Assembly (NCBI RefSeq): GCF_900176205.1 | Contig: NZ_LT859959.1 | Coordinates: 1,240,001-1,304,000, forward strand | DNA length: 64,000 nucleotides | Direction of reading: 5' to 3' | Source of the DNA: Bradyrhizobium sp. ORS 285 | GTDB taxonomy: Bacteria > Pseudomonadota > Alphaproteobacteria > Rhizobiales > Xanthobacteraceae | Part shown: piece after piece, positions 8,795-17,948 of the stretch | How positions within the stretch are numbered: the stretch's first letter is position 1 | Layout of the letters: every line of letters begins with the position of its first letter | Notes under the pieces: model-generated | What the model was told of the DNA's origin: nothing | What the model saw: only the letters and a program-made list of their open reading frames with translations | Database searches by the model: none | Made by a program: the position numbers and the translations under genes

Positions 8795-10447
8795 ATGAAC
8801 GCCGATTGCGATGCTGGACCGGATGACGTCGTCGCCCTGAAACAGGCGTTGGGGGCCGAGCGCGCGAAGGGATTGGAGGTCGCTGCCGAGCTTGCGGCTG
8901 CCCGAGCCAAGGCATCGGAAGACGAAGCCCTGATCGCGTCCCAGAAGCTGCAGATCGCCAAGCTGAGGCATCAGATCTACGGGCAGCGGTCGGAGCGTTC
9001 ATCACGCCTGCTCGAACAACTGGCGCTGACGTTCGAAGAGCAGGAAGCTGGCGCCACCGAGGACGAGCTTGCGGCGGAACGCGCCGCGGCGAAGACCAGC
9101 ACGGTCCGCGCCTTCACGCGCAAGCGCACCGAGCGACAAACCTTCCCCGAACATCTGCCCCGCGAGCGGGTGGTGATCGAGCCGCCGACGGCTTGCGAAT
9201 GCTGCGGCAGCAATCGCCTGCGCAAGCTCGGCGAGGACGTGACGCGGACGCTGGAGGTGGTGCCGCGCCAATGGAAGGTGATCGAGACGGGGCGGGAGAA
9301 GTTCTCCTGCCGGGACTGCGAGAAGATCAGCCAGGTGCCGGCGCCGTTCCATGCCGTGGCGCGAGGATGGGCCGGGCCGAGCCTGCTGGCGATGATCATG
9401 TTCGAGAAGTTCGGTCAGCATCAGCCCTTGAACCGCCAGGCCGAGCGCTATGCGCTGGAGGGCGTGCCGATAGCGCTCTCGACCATGGCGGATGCCGTGG
9501 GGTCGGTCTGTGCGTCGCTGGACCCGCTGCTGCGCCTGGTTGAAGCGCATGTCATGACGGCCGAGCGCCTTCATGCCGACGATACGACCGTGCCGGTGCT
9601 GGCCAAGGGAAAGACTGACACGGGGCGGTGCTGGATCTATGTCCGGGACGACCGGCCGTTCGGTGGTGCGGACCCGCCGGCAGCGATGTTCTACTACTCG
9701 CGCGATCGCAAGGGCGAGCATCCGCAGGCGCATCTGGCGCGGTATGCCGGCATCCTGCAGGCCGACGCCTATGACGGCTATAACCAGCTCTATCTGGCTG
9801 GACGCGGCCCTGGACCGATCCGCGAGGCGTCGTGCTGGGCGCATGCGCGGCGCCCGTTCTTTGCCATGGCCGATCTGGAGGAGAATGCGCGCCGCAAGGC
9901 TGCGGGCAAGAAGGAGATCCCGCTTTCTCCGATCGCAATCGAGGTCGTGCGCCGGATCGACGCGTTGTTCGAGATCGAGCGTTCCATCAATGGCAAAAGC
10001 GCGCAGGAGCGTCTCGAAGCACGGCAGACGCTCAGTCGGCCTTTGACCGAAGACCTGCGGCTCTACATGCAAGAGCAACTCGCCAAGCTCGCCCGGGGGC
10101 ACGACCTTGCCAAGGCATTCAATTACGTGCTGAAGCGATGGCCGAGCTTCACGCTGTTCCTCGATGACGGTCGTGTGTGCCTCTCCAACAATGCCGCCGA
10201 GCGCGGTCTGCGAGGCATCGCCCTAGGTCGAAAATCCTGGCTCTTCTGCGGGTCTGATCGCGGCGGCCGGCGCGCAGCTGCGATGTACAGCCTGATCGTC
10301 ACCGCCAAAATGAACGGGATCGATCCGCAAGCCTGGCTGACCGATGTCATTGACCGGATTGCCGCTCACCCGTCCCAACGGCTCGACGAACTGCTGCCCT
10401 GGAACTGGACGCCTCAGGCCGCAGCGCTCTCCACCCGAGCAGCATGA
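8795..10447 (+). CDS. tnpC: IS66 transposase TnpC
   Basis: 550-aa transposase of the usual IS66 length. In order: an N-terminal coiled coil ending in [14 protein letters not shown], a zinc-binding segment with [11 protein letters not shown] and FSCRDCEK, the DDE core with [16 protein letters not shown] and [13 protein letters not shown], an insertion helix region, and the C-terminal [18 protein letters not shown] (Glu) block ending LLPWNW. No frameshift is visible. It differs from the second copy at only a few residues. Confidence 0.95.
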   Translation: MNADCDAGPDDVVALKQALGAERAKGLEVAAELAAARAKASEDEALIASQKLQIAKLRHQIYGQRSERSSRLLEQLALTFEEQEAGATEDELAAERAAAKTSTVRAFTRKRTERQTFPEHLPRERVVIEPPTACECCGSNRLRKLGEDVTRTLEVVPRQWKVIETGREKFSCRDCEKISQVPAPFHAVARGWAGPSLLAMIMFEKFGQHQPLNRQAERYALEGVPIALSTMADAVGSVCASLDPLLRLVEAHVMTAERLHADDTTVPVLAKGKTDTGRCWIYVRDDRPFGGADPPAAMFYYSRDRKGEHPQAHLARYAGILQADAYDGYNQLYLAGRGPGPIREASCWAHARRPFFAMADLEENARRKAAGKKEIPLSPIAIEVVRRIDALFEIERSINGKSAQERLEARQTLSRPLTEDLRLYMQEQLAKLARGHDLAKAFNYVLKRWPSFTLFLDDGRVCLSNNAAERGLRGIALGRKSWLFCGSDRGGRRAAAMYSLIVTAKMNGIDPQAWLTDVIDRIAAHPSQRLDELLPWNWTPQAAALSTRAA

Positions 10448-10641
10448 CCACGCACGTCAACAAAGTTCACCACGTCACCACCATCGCCAAGGTTGCCAAG
10501 GACCTCGGCGAAGATGAGGAATGGTTGCACGACGTCGCCAGCGAATTGGACATCGAGGATGGCGTCATCTGGGTCTACGGCGGATGCTTACCTCTCATGG
10601 TGCGGCGTTTCAGGAGAACCTTCCAGCTGGCCATCCCGTAA
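10444..10641 (+). CDS. IS66-associated small ORF, running out of the element
   Basis: A small frame overlapping the tnpC stop by ATGA and starting [16 protein letters not shown], with [20 protein letters not shown]. The same ORF follows tnpC in the inverse copy at 48 kb, so it belongs to the element. It has no stop before the right end at 10591, so its last residues come from host DNA and differ between copies. Function unknown. Confidence 0.6.
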   Translation: MTTHVNKVHHVTTIAKVAKDLGEDEEWLHDVASELDIEDGVIWVYGGCLPLMVRRFRRTFQLAIP

Positions 10642-11253
10642 AACCGTGCTTGATGAGCCGCGAAACAACATCAAAACCGACTCGCCTTGTATTCTTTCGG
10701 CCGAGACGGGACTACGCCGCACCTGCGCTGCTGCCACAAGGCCCTTGAGCGTCTGATCAACCAGCGCGACGAACCGGGGCGGCCCGGAAGCAAGGACGAG
10801 GCCATCTCCCGGTGCCGGCTTCACTATATAGCGCTGATCAGAGATGTTGAGCGCGTCAAGCGCTGACTTGAGCGCATCGAAGCCGATGGGGCCCAATGCG
10901 AGGAGCCGACTTTGCGTCTCGTGAGCAGCGGAAACGTAGAGGACAAGTCCGTCATAATACCAATGGAGATTGTATAAGGCAGTTAGGCGATCGAGAAAGT
11001 CTTGTGGGGGAAGGTCCGGCAGTCGACCTCGAACTCGCCCCTTGACCTCCGCACTAACGCTGATCCTGACATTGAGATTGTTCCCAAACTCCTGGAGTGT
11101 GGCGGAGAGATCTTGATCTAGAACGGTGTAGCTATAAGGGCCCGACGGCAGGGAGAGAGAGGCCCCGGACGAGCGTGTTACTCCGATACAGAAAAAAACG
11201 CTGAAGCAAATAAGTCTCATCGAACTGAATGCAATCGTGGATCGTGCGAGCAT
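10588..11253 (-). CDS. rhcC1: RhcC1/NolW, N-terminal secretin subunit of the T3SS (C-terminus replaced by IS66)
   Basis: Rhizobial T3SS secretins are encoded as two proteins; RhcC1 (NolW) carries the N-terminal periplasmic domains. The frame starts with a signal peptide (LICFSVFFCIGVTRSSGA), followed by N0-like (SYTVLDQDLSATLQEFGNNL) and N1-like segments (LGPIGFDALKSALDALN). It is transcribed away from nolB, as in other rhizobia. IS66 entered after codon HE: the current product ends ER with a TAA supplied by the IS inverted repeat, giving 221 aa in place of about 231. All the recognisable secretin domains are intact, so function may survive. Confidence 0.88.
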   Translation of the reverse strand: MLARSTIAFSSMRLICFSVFFCIGVTRSSGASLSLPSGPYSYTVLDQDLSATLQEFGNNLNVRISVSAEVKGRVRGRLPDLPPQDFLDRLTALYNLHWYYDGLVLYVSAAHETQSRLLALGPIGFDALKSALDALNISDQRYIVKPAPGDGLVLASGPPRFVALVDQTLKGLVAAAQVRRSPVSAERIQGESVLMLFRGSSSTVLRDGQLEGSPETPHHER

Positions 11254-11345
11254 CTCAGGCGCCTTCCGCTCATCATGGAGTTGCAGTGTGGTCTAAGCTT
11301 GAACGTCAAACGTGATCTTAAGATGACGCGAGTGGCCCGATGTCG

Positions 11346-11370
11346 GTCAGGTTTTCGTCAGCTCGCCCGC
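11346..11370 (+). promoter_or_regulatory. Candidate tts box upstream of nolB
   Basis: The plus-strand sequence GTCAGGTTTTCGTCAGCTC followed by GCCCGC fits the TtsI-binding tts box pattern (GTCAG-TT-TCG-AGCT). It lies 55 bp ahead of the nolB start in the nolW-nolB divergent region, the position where a tts box drives the T3SS operon in other rhizobia. Confidence 0.7.
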
Positions 11371-11425
11371 GTATTGACTTTGGCTGTTCCTTCGTCACGC
11401 GCCTAGGGCTTATCAAGCGAGCACA

Positions 11426-11938
11426 ATGATGCATCCCATGTTGTTGGCCGCCGCGCCGATCTCCCACAATTTAGCCGAATGTCTTCCTGTTGATTGCCTA
11501 TCGGGGGCTGTCGGCGATCAGTCGCGCTTTGGGGCGTGCTTGGCTCGGGTGGCTTCAGGTTCAGGAGAGGCTTTTCCGCCTGCGGGCAAGATCGTCGCTT
11601 CTCCAGAAGTGTTGGAGGTTGAGCGTGCGAATGTTCTAGCCGATCCGCCTGGTGTTCGAGTCCTGCAGGCTCTTTCGAGTATGTACCGCGGTGTCGCTAT
11701 TCCATCAGTGGCTGTGTCCGCTTCCGTGGCTGGTGTGCAGCCTGGGCCTGCTGCGCAACCAATCGTGTCGGCGGGGCGCGTTGATGAACGTGCGGGTGTC
11801 GAGTCTGGGGGCGAGGGGTTTGATGTGATGATGGCGAACTTGCGAGATGTTTACAGGGATGTCATTCAGGTTTCGCTGGTCTCAAAAACGACCAGTGCCG
11901 TCAGCTCATCGCTGAACAAGCTGCTATCGGCCGGCTGA
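11426..11938 (+). CDS. nolB: NolB, T3SS inner-rod/needle-associated protein
   Basis: 170-aa protein with no membrane segment. Its C-terminus (DVMMANLRDVYRDVIQVSLVSKTTSAVSSSLNKLL) is an amphipathic helical region like that of SctI/inner-rod proteins, and its place directly before rhcJ and divergent from nolW is the nolB position. The start at 11426 has a second ATG right after it. It is the first gene of the T3SS operon behind the tts box. Identification rests on order plus the conserved C-terminus. Confidence 0.85.
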   Translation: MMHPMLLAAAPISHNLAECLPVDCLSGAVGDQSRFGACLARVASGSGEAFPPAGKIVASPEVLEVERANVLADPPGVRVLQALSSMYRGVAIPSVAVSASVAGVQPGPAAQPIVSAGRVDERAGVESGGEGFDVMMANLRDVYRDVIQVSLVSKTTSAVSSSLNKLLSAG

Positions 11939-11954
11939 GGGGCGGGGCTGCGTG

Positions 11955-12797
11955 ATGAATGGGGGTGGGCGTGGTGACCGTAGATCGCTGCGACTAATTT
12001 TTGTGTGTCTTGCGCTTCCTGTTTTGCTGTCGCTGGTTGGCTGTAAGGCTGATCTCTACACCAAAATTCAGGAGCGTGAAGCTAATGAAATTTTGTCGCT
12101 TCTCCTTGGCAGGGGGGTTGATGCCACTCGTATTGTTGCCAAAGACGGATCCAGTACAATTCAGGTCGAGGAGAGGCAGCTCGCCTATTCTATTGATCTG
12201 CTCAATGTTGAAGGGCTGCCGAGGCAGAGCTTCAAGAATCTTGGCGATGTATTCAGGGGGGGTGGTCTCGTTGCCTCTCCAGTTGAAGAGCGGGCGCGTT
12301 ACGTCTATGCTCTAAGCGAGGAATTGTCGCGCACGATCAGCGATATTGATGGTGTCCTTTCAGCGCGGGTCCATGTCGTGCTGCCGAAGAATGACCTGTT
12401 GAGGCAGGATGCGACCCCGTCATCAGCTTCGGTCTTCATTCGTCATGGCTCTAGCGCGAAGCTCTCGGCGTTGTTACCGCAGATCAAGATGCTTGTCGCA
12501 AACAGCATTGAGGGACTGTCCTACGACAAGGTTGCGGTTGTTTTTGTCCCGGTCGAGCGTGCTGCAATCGGGCAACTGGCTCCCCCGACGGTACAGGCAA
12601 CAGGGGGCCCTTCGGCGCCGCTCCTCGCGCTTGCTGTGATTGGTGTCGGAGCAGTGTTCGGCATCCTAGCCTGGCTGTTGCTACGCTCTCGCTTACATCA
12701 GTTTCGTCGGTCATCGCGCAAGTTGAGCATGAGCGGAAAGGGCTTGCGTCTATCTGCTGAGCAAGGGGACGAAAAAGTGATTGATGATGCGACATAG
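11955..12797 (+). CDS. rhcJ: RhcJ (NolT/SctJ), inner-membrane ring lipoprotein
   Basis: 280-aa YscJ/FliF-family protein. A lipoprotein signal ends in LLSLVGCKADLY, with Cys as the lipidation site. The two periplasmic ring-building motifs follow (EREANEILSLLLGRGVDA; DGVLSARVHVVLP with PSSASVFIRH), and a C-terminal membrane segment at about 218-237 (LLALAVIGVGAVFGILAWLL). A GTG immediately upstream (11952) is an alternative start. It forms the inner ring of the T3SS basal body. Its 3' end overlaps nolU. Confidence 0.93.
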   Translation: MNGGGRGDRRSLRLIFVCLALPVLLSLVGCKADLYTKIQEREANEILSLLLGRGVDATRIVAKDGSSTIQVEERQLAYSIDLLNVEGLPRQSFKNLGDVFRGGGLVASPVEERARYVYALSEELSRTISDIDGVLSARVHVVLPKNDLLRQDATPSSASVFIRHGSSAKLSALLPQIKMLVANSIEGLSYDKVAVVFVPVERAAIGQLAPPTVQATGGPSAPLLALAVIGVGAVFGILAWLLLRSRLHQFRRSSRKLSMSGKGLRLSAEQGDEKVIDDAT

Positions 12798-13434
12798 TGT
12801 GGGGCCGATTTCAATGTCATCCACCAAACCAAGTTATTCGTCCATCCTCGACGACGACCGGCTCCACGAGCTTGTGGCGTCCGCAGACCTCAGTCGTTTG
12901 GCTAAGCATCTTGATCCGCGGCTTTCCAACTCTTTACTGGCTCGGCTACAGCAAAGTGCTAGGCTGCAGCCTAGGCTGGCTGCATTGCTGCTTGGGGAAG
13001 AAGTGGCGATAGGCGATACCGATTGGAGCGAGGATCTTCTTCTCGGCCATGATCCGCGCCGGGTTGCTCTGCTTGCGGGTAGCATATGGCATGCACGCTC
13101 CATTCTGAAAATGGTTGCGAGGCGCGATCTGTCTATTTTAGTGGAGTTGATTGGTTCCGACGCACATGCTTTCGCTATGCGACACTCATCCAAGGCAGTC
13201 GTGAAGGGGCCGATCGACGATCCACGGCAATTGTCAACACAGATAGAATATGACGGGCACGCTTGTCTCGGTGCTTGGCTCGAACAGGCGTCATGGCTTG
13301 ATCGTATGCGCGTGTTTGTTCGTTTGCCGGTTGGAACGGCCGCGGACAATCCGTTGGCTGAACACCGAAGCGCCGCAGGCCCTCTGCTTTCTCAAGTCAT
13401 TGCGTATTTGCGCGCGGAGGCTGATGGGGTATGA
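12781..13434 (+). CDS. nolU: NolU (SctK-like) T3SS sorting-platform protein
   Basis: Around 215 aa, with no membrane segment or signal. Identified by position between rhcJ and nolV, length close to NolU of other rhizobia, and the helical content of SctK/OrgA-type proteins. The start may be TTG 12781, ATG 12784 or ATG 12787; all overlap the end of rhcJ, and the stop overlaps nolV by ATGA. SctK proteins link the cytoplasmic ring to the sorting platform. Confidence 0.82.
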   Translation: MMMRHSVGPISMSSTKPSYSSILDDDRLHELVASADLSRLAKHLDPRLSNSLLARLQQSARLQPRLAALLLGEEVAIGDTDWSEDLLLGHDPRRVALLAGSIWHARSILKMVARRDLSILVELIGSDAHAFAMRHSSKAVVKGPIDDPRQLSTQIEYDGHACLGAWLEQASWLDRMRVFVRLPVGTAADNPLAEHRSAAGPLLSQVIAYLRAEADGV

Positions 13435-14051
13435 CAGCCGACGCTCCAACAACACCCTTGGCGCCGCAAATTCGGCCTCTTGGACCGCTTATCCCTGCTG
13501 CGCAGCTTGATCTGTGGGCGGACGCTGTGCGCGCGCAGGCCGCTGCCGATCGATATCTGCAGCGAGTTCGCGGGTGGGCACGACAGGCCTATGAGCGGGA
13601 ATGGGCGCGAGGCCGTGATGAAGGTTTGAGAGCCGGCTCGGAAGAAATGGCGAGACTAATCGCGCAAGCGACTTGTGAAGAAGCTCAGCGCAAGGCGGTT
13701 CTGGAGCGGGAATTGCCTCAACTCGTGTTCGAGATTGTTCGCGATCTGCTTGGAACGTTTGATCCGGGCGAGATACTGGTTAAGGGTGTCCGTCATGCTA
13801 TCGAGCAAAGCTATAAAAATACAGAACTTTGCCTTCATGTGGCGCCAAGCCGAGTCGACCTACTGGCTGGTGAGTTCAGCGACTATGATGGTCTAGAGGG
13901 GCGGCCGAAGGTGAAAATTGAGGTCGATCCGGCGCTGAGTGCAGACCAATGTGTCCTGTGGAGCGAGTTTGGCAATGTCGACCTTGGACTTGCGGCGCAG
14001 CTCCGCGCTCTGCGTGTCGGGTTTGGCCTATCGCAGGAAACCGAAAAATGA
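13431..14051 (+). CDS. nolV: NolV (SctL), ATPase stator/regulator
   Basis: 206-aa HrpE/YscL/FliH-family protein. The N-terminal half is a charged helical region (AYEREWARGRDEGLRAGSEE) and the C-terminal half has the family's VFEIVRDLLGTFDP then VDPALSADQCVLWSEFGNVD. Start overlaps nolU by ATGA and stop overlaps rhcN by ATGA. It binds and controls the RhcN ATPase at the base of the T3SS. Confidence 0.9.
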   Translation: MTADAPTTPLAPQIRPLGPLIPAAQLDLWADAVRAQAAADRYLQRVRGWARQAYEREWARGRDEGLRAGSEEMARLIAQATCEEAQRKAVLERELPQLVFEIVRDLLGTFDPGEILVKGVRHAIEQSYKNTELCLHVAPSRVDLLAGEFSDYDGLEGRPKVKIEVDPALSADQCVLWSEFGNVDLGLAAQLRALRVGFGLSQETEK

Positions 14052-15403
14052 GCATGAAACACGTCACACATAATGGCGAGGCGGTAGATAGGACTTTAAA
14101 GGTGGTCCTCTCGTCGTTGCGATCTTCAGCCAGAGACATTGATACCCGTGCCGTCCGCGGCCGAATCACCCGCGCGGTAGGTACGCTGCTGCATGCCGTC
14201 CTGCCAGAGGCTCGCGTCGGAGAACTTTGCCTACTGCAGGATCCTCGCAACGGCTGGTCGCTTGAGGCTGAGGTTATCGGTCTTTTGCCGGATGGAGTCT
14301 TACTCACTCCCAAAGGGGACATGGTAGGGCTCTCCAATCGTGCCGAGGTGGTTATGACAGGGCGAGTGCAGGAGGTGGCTGTAGGCCCCGATTTGCTTGG
14401 CCGCGTCATCGACAGCTTTGGTCGTCCGCTTGATGATAAAGGCCCGATAAGGCTAGAGTCGACCCGACCGCTGCGCGGCAAGGCGCCCAACCCTATGAAG
14501 AGGCGTGGGATTGAGAAGCCATTTCCGCTCGGTATCCGTGTCTTGGACGGCCTTCTCACATGTGGAGAAGGTCAGCGGATTGGAATTTATGGCGATGCCG
14601 GTTGCGGCAAGTCGACGCTAATGTCGCAGATAGTAAGAGGAGCGGCGGCCGACGTTACAATTGTTGCGCTAATCGGTGAGCGCGGCCGAGAGGTTCGGGA
14701 ATTCATCGAGCGTCATCTCGGCGAGTCCCTTAGCCGCTCGGTTGTTGTGGTGGAGACCTCCGACCGCTCGGCCATGGAGCGAGCTCAATGTGCCCACATG
14801 GCAACGGCAATAGCCGAGTATTTTCGTGATGAGGGTCTCCGCGTGGTTCTAATGATGGACTCTTTGACACGATTTAGCCGAGCCATGCGTGAAATCGGGC
14901 TCGCTGCGGGAGAACCGCCGACCCGACGCGGCTTTCCACCATCCGTGTTCGCGTTGCTGCCCGGCCTGTTGGAGCGCGCCGGCATGGGCGAGCACGGCTC
15001 CATTACGGCATTCTATACGGTGCTTGTTGAAGGCGATGGCAACGGTGATCCAATAGCGGAAGAGTCCCGCGGGATTCTTGATGGTCACATCATTCTCTCT
15101 AGAGCGTTGGCATCGCGAGAGCACTTTCCGGCTATTGACGTGCTATCGAGCCGTAGCCGCGTTATGGATGCGATTGTGTCCGCGCCGCATAGAAGTGCTG
15201 CATCGGTATTTCGTGATCTGCTATCTCGCTTTGAGGAGGCCGAGTTCTTGGTCAAAGTTGGTGAATACAAGAAAGGCTCTGATCCCCTGACAGATCGGGC
15301 GATAACTTCGATCGAGAAGCTACGGGCGTTTTTACGGCAGGGCCAGGGCGAAGCATGCAGCTTTGAGGAGACAGTCGCATGGATGTCGCGCTTGGCCGCC
15401 TAA
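14048..15403 (+). CDS. rhcN: RhcN (SctN), T3SS ATPase
   Basis: Choosing the ATG at 14048 (ATGA overlap with nolV) gives 451 aa, the usual RhcN length; the longer frame from 13949 only overlaps nolV. Walker A is GDAGCGKST at 182-190 (Lys188), Walker B is VVLMMDS with Asp271, and the T3SS/flagellar ATPase block SLTRFSRAMREIGLAAGEPP follows. It powers unfolding and export of effectors as a hexamer at the cytoplasmic face. Confidence 0.97.
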   Translation: MSMKHVTHNGEAVDRTLKVVLSSLRSSARDIDTRAVRGRITRAVGTLLHAVLPEARVGELCLLQDPRNGWSLEAEVIGLLPDGVLLTPKGDMVGLSNRAEVVMTGRVQEVAVGPDLLGRVIDSFGRPLDDKGPIRLESTRPLRGKAPNPMKRRGIEKPFPLGIRVLDGLLTCGEGQRIGIYGDAGCGKSTLMSQIVRGAAADVTIVALIGERGREVREFIERHLGESLSRSVVVVETSDRSAMERAQCAHMATAIAEYFRDEGLRVVLMMDSLTRFSRAMREIGLAAGEPPTRRGFPPSVFALLPGLLERAGMGEHGSITAFYTVLVEGDGNGDPIAEESRGILDGHIILSRALASREHFPAIDVLSSRSRVMDAIVSAPHRSAASVFRDLLSRFEEAEFLVKVGEYKKGSDPLTDRAITSIEKLRAFLRQGQGEACSFEETVAWMSRLAA

Positions 15404-15915
15404 ACCCTGGTCACGCCTCAAAGCTGCGTCTCGTAAAAGACAAGCAAGAACGAAGCGCCATTCGTGAATTATCCGCCATGGAAGCCAAGCACCACCTCGC
15501 AATGCGAGCGACCCAAGAAGCTTTTGAGCATCTGGCATACGCCCATGATCAACGTGCGAAAGTTGAGTTCGAACTATATCGGGAAATGCTAGCCGCCGAT
15601 GCAATATCGGCGTGCGAGCTTCAGCGACGCCATCATCTCATAATCGGTCGGCTTACAGACAAGATCGAAGCGGCACAGCGCGGCGTTGAAGAGGCTCGCG
15701 CTGCTCAAGAGCAAGCGGAGGCCGCGGTTCGTGGGGCGCGCATCGTTTGGACAAGGTGTTCCGCAGCGAGCCAGAAATGGAGTGAGATCGACCGCGACGT
15801 TCAGACAAGGGCGAATGCCTATTTCGAGGCCGCCGCTGAAAAAGAATCCGATGATGAAATCTTGCCTCTCTACCGGCGAGGCACATCAGGTCATACCGGC
15901 GGCGACGCAGCATGA
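15379..15915 (+). CDS. rhcZ: RhcZ (Y4yJ/SctO), T3SS stalk protein
   Basis: 178 aa, almost entirely charged coiled coil (DRQ/E-rich helices through about residue 150), as in YscO/FliJ-type stalks that sit inside the ATPase ring. Its start overlaps the end of rhcN by 25 bp and its stop overlaps rhcQ by ATGA. Sequence alone would not identify it; position and coiled-coil nature do. Confidence 0.8.
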   Translation: MDVALGRLNPGHASKLRLVKDKQERSAIRELSAMEAKHHLAMRATQEAFEHLAYAHDQRAKVEFELYREMLAADAISACELQRRHHLIIGRLTDKIEAAQRGVEEARAAQEQAEAAVRGARIVWTRCSAASQKWSEIDRDVQTRANAYFEAAAEKESDDEILPLYRRGTSGHTGGDAA

Positions 15916-17000
15916 TGACAATTCCTCCGGAAATCGTCTCATCTGGGGAGGCGGGGCCCGCTGCCTTCAAGCCGATACCGATGCTCTCGCACACCGTGGC
16001 TTCATGGCTCAACGAGATCGCGGAATTGCGTGCCTCAACACAGCACTTCTTAGGTGAGAAGCCCATATCCGCGCGCTTAAGCCGAATCGTCTTGCAGGGT
16101 GACTTGGCGGAGCTGCCGATGATCGATTGCGTCTTTGATGTCGAAGGTGAGATCTTAGTCCTGTCTTTCCCCCATATCCTTGCCGAAGCGCTGATTGGGA
16201 CCGTGCAAGAAGGCCTTGCTCTGCCTTCCGAGCCGATACGTTCGCTCCTCCTTGAACTCGCACTCGAACCCTTGCTTTCTCCGCTGGAGAAAATAGTGAA
16301 GCGAAATCTGCAGCTTGTTCGCACCCAGGAGGCGTCCGCCACAATTCCCCATCTTGAATTTGATATTATCTATGGTGAGATGGCGAGCAAGGCCCGACTG
16401 CTTTTATTCACCCCCTTGGACGGTCCTGTTCCATCGCTGTTCCGAGTTGTCGGCGAGCTACTTTGTCGATTACCCCGGCAGCCGCCAAGGTTGCTCTCTG
16501 ATCTACCGATCATAGTCGCTGGCCAGATCGCTTCGCTACGAGTGAGTATCGACATTCTCCGGCAGGCCAAACGTGGTGACGCGCTGCTCCCGGACGCAAT
16601 ACCTTTCGCACGAGGCCATATCATCCTCACTGCTGATCGTTTGTGGGCTTCTGCGGAAATTAGCGGCGATAAACTAGTGTTGCGGGGACCATTCCGCTTG
16701 CGATCCCATCCCTTACAGAGCGAAGATTTGATGACCCAGAGCCAAGTGCAACAGCAGACTCCGTCGGAGGCGGAAATCGACAGCATTGAGATCACGCTCG
16801 TATTCGAATGTGGCCGATGGCCGATTCCATTAGGAACGCTACGTTCCATCAACGAAGGCCACGTCTTTGAACTTGGTCGGTCGCTTGATTGCCCAATCGA
16901 CATTCTCGCCAACGGCCGATGTATCGGCCGCGGGGACATTGTGCGGATCGGGGAAGAGCTGGCAATCAGATTGCGCGGCAGGTTGGGTCTCAATGACTGA
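15912..17000 (+). CDS. rhcQ: RhcQ (SctQ), cytoplasmic C-ring protein
   Basis: 362-aa protein with a C-terminal SPOA/FliN-like domain (IDSIEITLVFECGRWPIPLG to LDCPIDILANGRCIGRGDIV and IGEELAIRL). The long N-terminal part is typical of SctQ. It forms the C-ring/sorting platform with NolU and NolV. Starts at the ATGA shared with rhcZ; its last codons overlap the rhcR start. Confidence 0.92.
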   Translation: MMTIPPEIVSSGEAGPAAFKPIPMLSHTVASWLNEIAELRASTQHFLGEKPISARLSRIVLQGDLAELPMIDCVFDVEGEILVLSFPHILAEALIGTVQEGLALPSEPIRSLLLELALEPLLSPLEKIVKRNLQLVRTQEASATIPHLEFDIIYGEMASKARLLLFTPLDGPVPSLFRVVGELLCRLPRQPPRLLSDLPIIVAGQIASLRVSIDILRQAKRGDALLPDAIPFARGHIILTADRLWASAEISGDKLVLRGPFRLRSHPLQSEDLMTQSQVQQQTPSEAEIDSIEITLVFECGRWPIPLGTLRSINEGHVFELGRSLDCPIDILANGRCIGRGDIVRIGEELAIRLRGRLGLND

Positions 17001-17658
17001 GATTCAACCTAGCATCCTTGCGCTTCTTGCGATTACCCTCGGACTTGGCCTCCTGGCGTTTGCTATCGTCACAACAACTGCGTTCATCAAGGTCTCGGTT
17101 GTTCTCTTCCTGGTGCGTAATGCGCTCGGGACTCAATCGATACCGCCAAACATAGTTCTTTATGGCGCGGCACTGATCCTAACCGTTTTCATAAGCGCGC
17201 CGGTCTTCGAGCAGACCTATAACCGACTCACCGACCCGCAACTTCGCTACCAAAGCTTCGATGATTGGGTGGTGGCCGCGAAGGAGGGACAGGAGCCGCT
17301 GCGTGCGCATCTGAAGAAATTTACCAACGAAGAGCAGCGACGCTTCTTCTTGTCGTCAACAGAGCATGTCTGGTCGGAAGATATGCGCGGCAGCGTAACT
17401 TCGGACGATTTGGCAATTCTGGTGCCGTCGTTCTTGATTTCCGAACTAAAGCGGGGTTTTGAGATCGGCTTTCTTCTCTACCTTCCCTTCATCACCATTG
17501 ATCTGATTGTCACCACAATTTTGATGGCCATGGGCATGTCGATGGTATCACCGACGGTGATATCTGTGCCTTTCAAGCTCTTTCTATTCGTCACTATCGA
17601 TGGATGGTCACGTCTTATGCACGGGTTGGTATTGAGCTACACGACGCCAGGAGGTTGA
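16993..17658 (+). CDS. rhcR: RhcR (SctR), export apparatus membrane protein
   Basis: With the ATG at 16993 (8-bp overlap with rhcQ) the protein is 221 aa, normal for FliP/SctR; a longer frame from 16867 merely shadows rhcQ. Membrane segments lie near the N-terminus (ILALLAITLGLGLLAFAIV), then FIKVSVVLFLVRNALGTQSIPPN (the conserved family block), and two near the C-terminus (FEIGFLLYLPFITIDLIV; GMSMVSPTVISVPFKL). Confidence 0.96.
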   Translation: MTEIQPSILALLAITLGLGLLAFAIVTTTAFIKVSVVLFLVRNALGTQSIPPNIVLYGAALILTVFISAPVFEQTYNRLTDPQLRYQSFDDWVVAAKEGQEPLRAHLKKFTNEEQRRFFLSSTEHVWSEDMRGSVTSDDLAILVPSFLISELKRGFEIGFLLYLPFITIDLIVTTILMAMGMSMVSPTVISVPFKLFLFVTIDGWSRLMHGLVLSYTTPGG

Positions 17659-17661
17659 GCC

Positions 17662-17937
17662 ATGAATGAAACAGGTATCCTCACGCATCTAAGCCAATCG
17701 CTCATGCTCTTCATGATCTGGGTTCTGCCACCGCTGCTCGCTGCTCTCCTCTCTGGATTGATCATCGGGCTGATTCAGGCCGCAACGCAGCTACAGGATC
17801 AAACATTGCCGCTGACAGTCAAGCTTTTGGTCGTCGTCGTCGTTCTGGCGGGGTTTTCGCCAGTGCTTAGCGGCCCACTGATCGATCAGGCCGAGCAAAT
17901 ATTCAGTGAGTTTCCAGTACTCACCGCAAGATACTAA
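17662..17937 (+). CDS. rhcS: RhcS (SctS), export apparatus membrane protein
   Basis: 91-aa FliQ/SctS protein with two membrane helices (LMLFMIWVLPPLLAALLSG and LPLTVKLLVVVVVLAG) joined by the family loop GLIIGLIQAATQLQDQTL. Starts four bases after rhcR ends, with a GGAGG-like site in the rhcR stop region. Confidence 0.96.
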   Translation: MNETGILTHLSQSLMLFMIWVLPPLLAALLSGLIIGLIQAATQLQDQTLPLTVKLLVVVVVLAGFSPVLSGPLIDQAEQIFSEFPVLTARY

Positions 17938-17948
17938 CAGAGTTGCGT

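Larger units (their letters stand above)
7899..10591 (+). mobile_element. IS66-family element, copy 1, intact (2693 bp)
   Basis: Terminal inverted repeats start GTATCGCTCCGGCGTAG (left) and, on the other strand, GTAAGCATCCGCCGTAG (right). An exact 8-bp target duplication CTCTCATG flanks it at 7891-7898 and 10592-10599. It contains tnpA, tnpB, tnpC and a small accessory ORF. A near-identical copy in inverse orientation lies at 48045-50737. The insertion falls in the 3' end of rhcC1. Confidence 0.95.

Noticed and set aside
9002..10102. 366-codon minus-strand frame inside IS66
   Set aside because: Antisense shadow of tnpC in GC-rich DNA; recurs opposite the second copy.
13949..14047. Longer start for rhcN
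   Set aside because: Would overlap nolV by about 100 bp; the ATG at 14048 gives the standard 451-aa RhcN and an ATGA junction.
16867..16992. Longer start for rhcR
   Set aside because: Shadows the end of rhcQ; the ATG at 16993 starts right before the first membrane helix and gives the family length.
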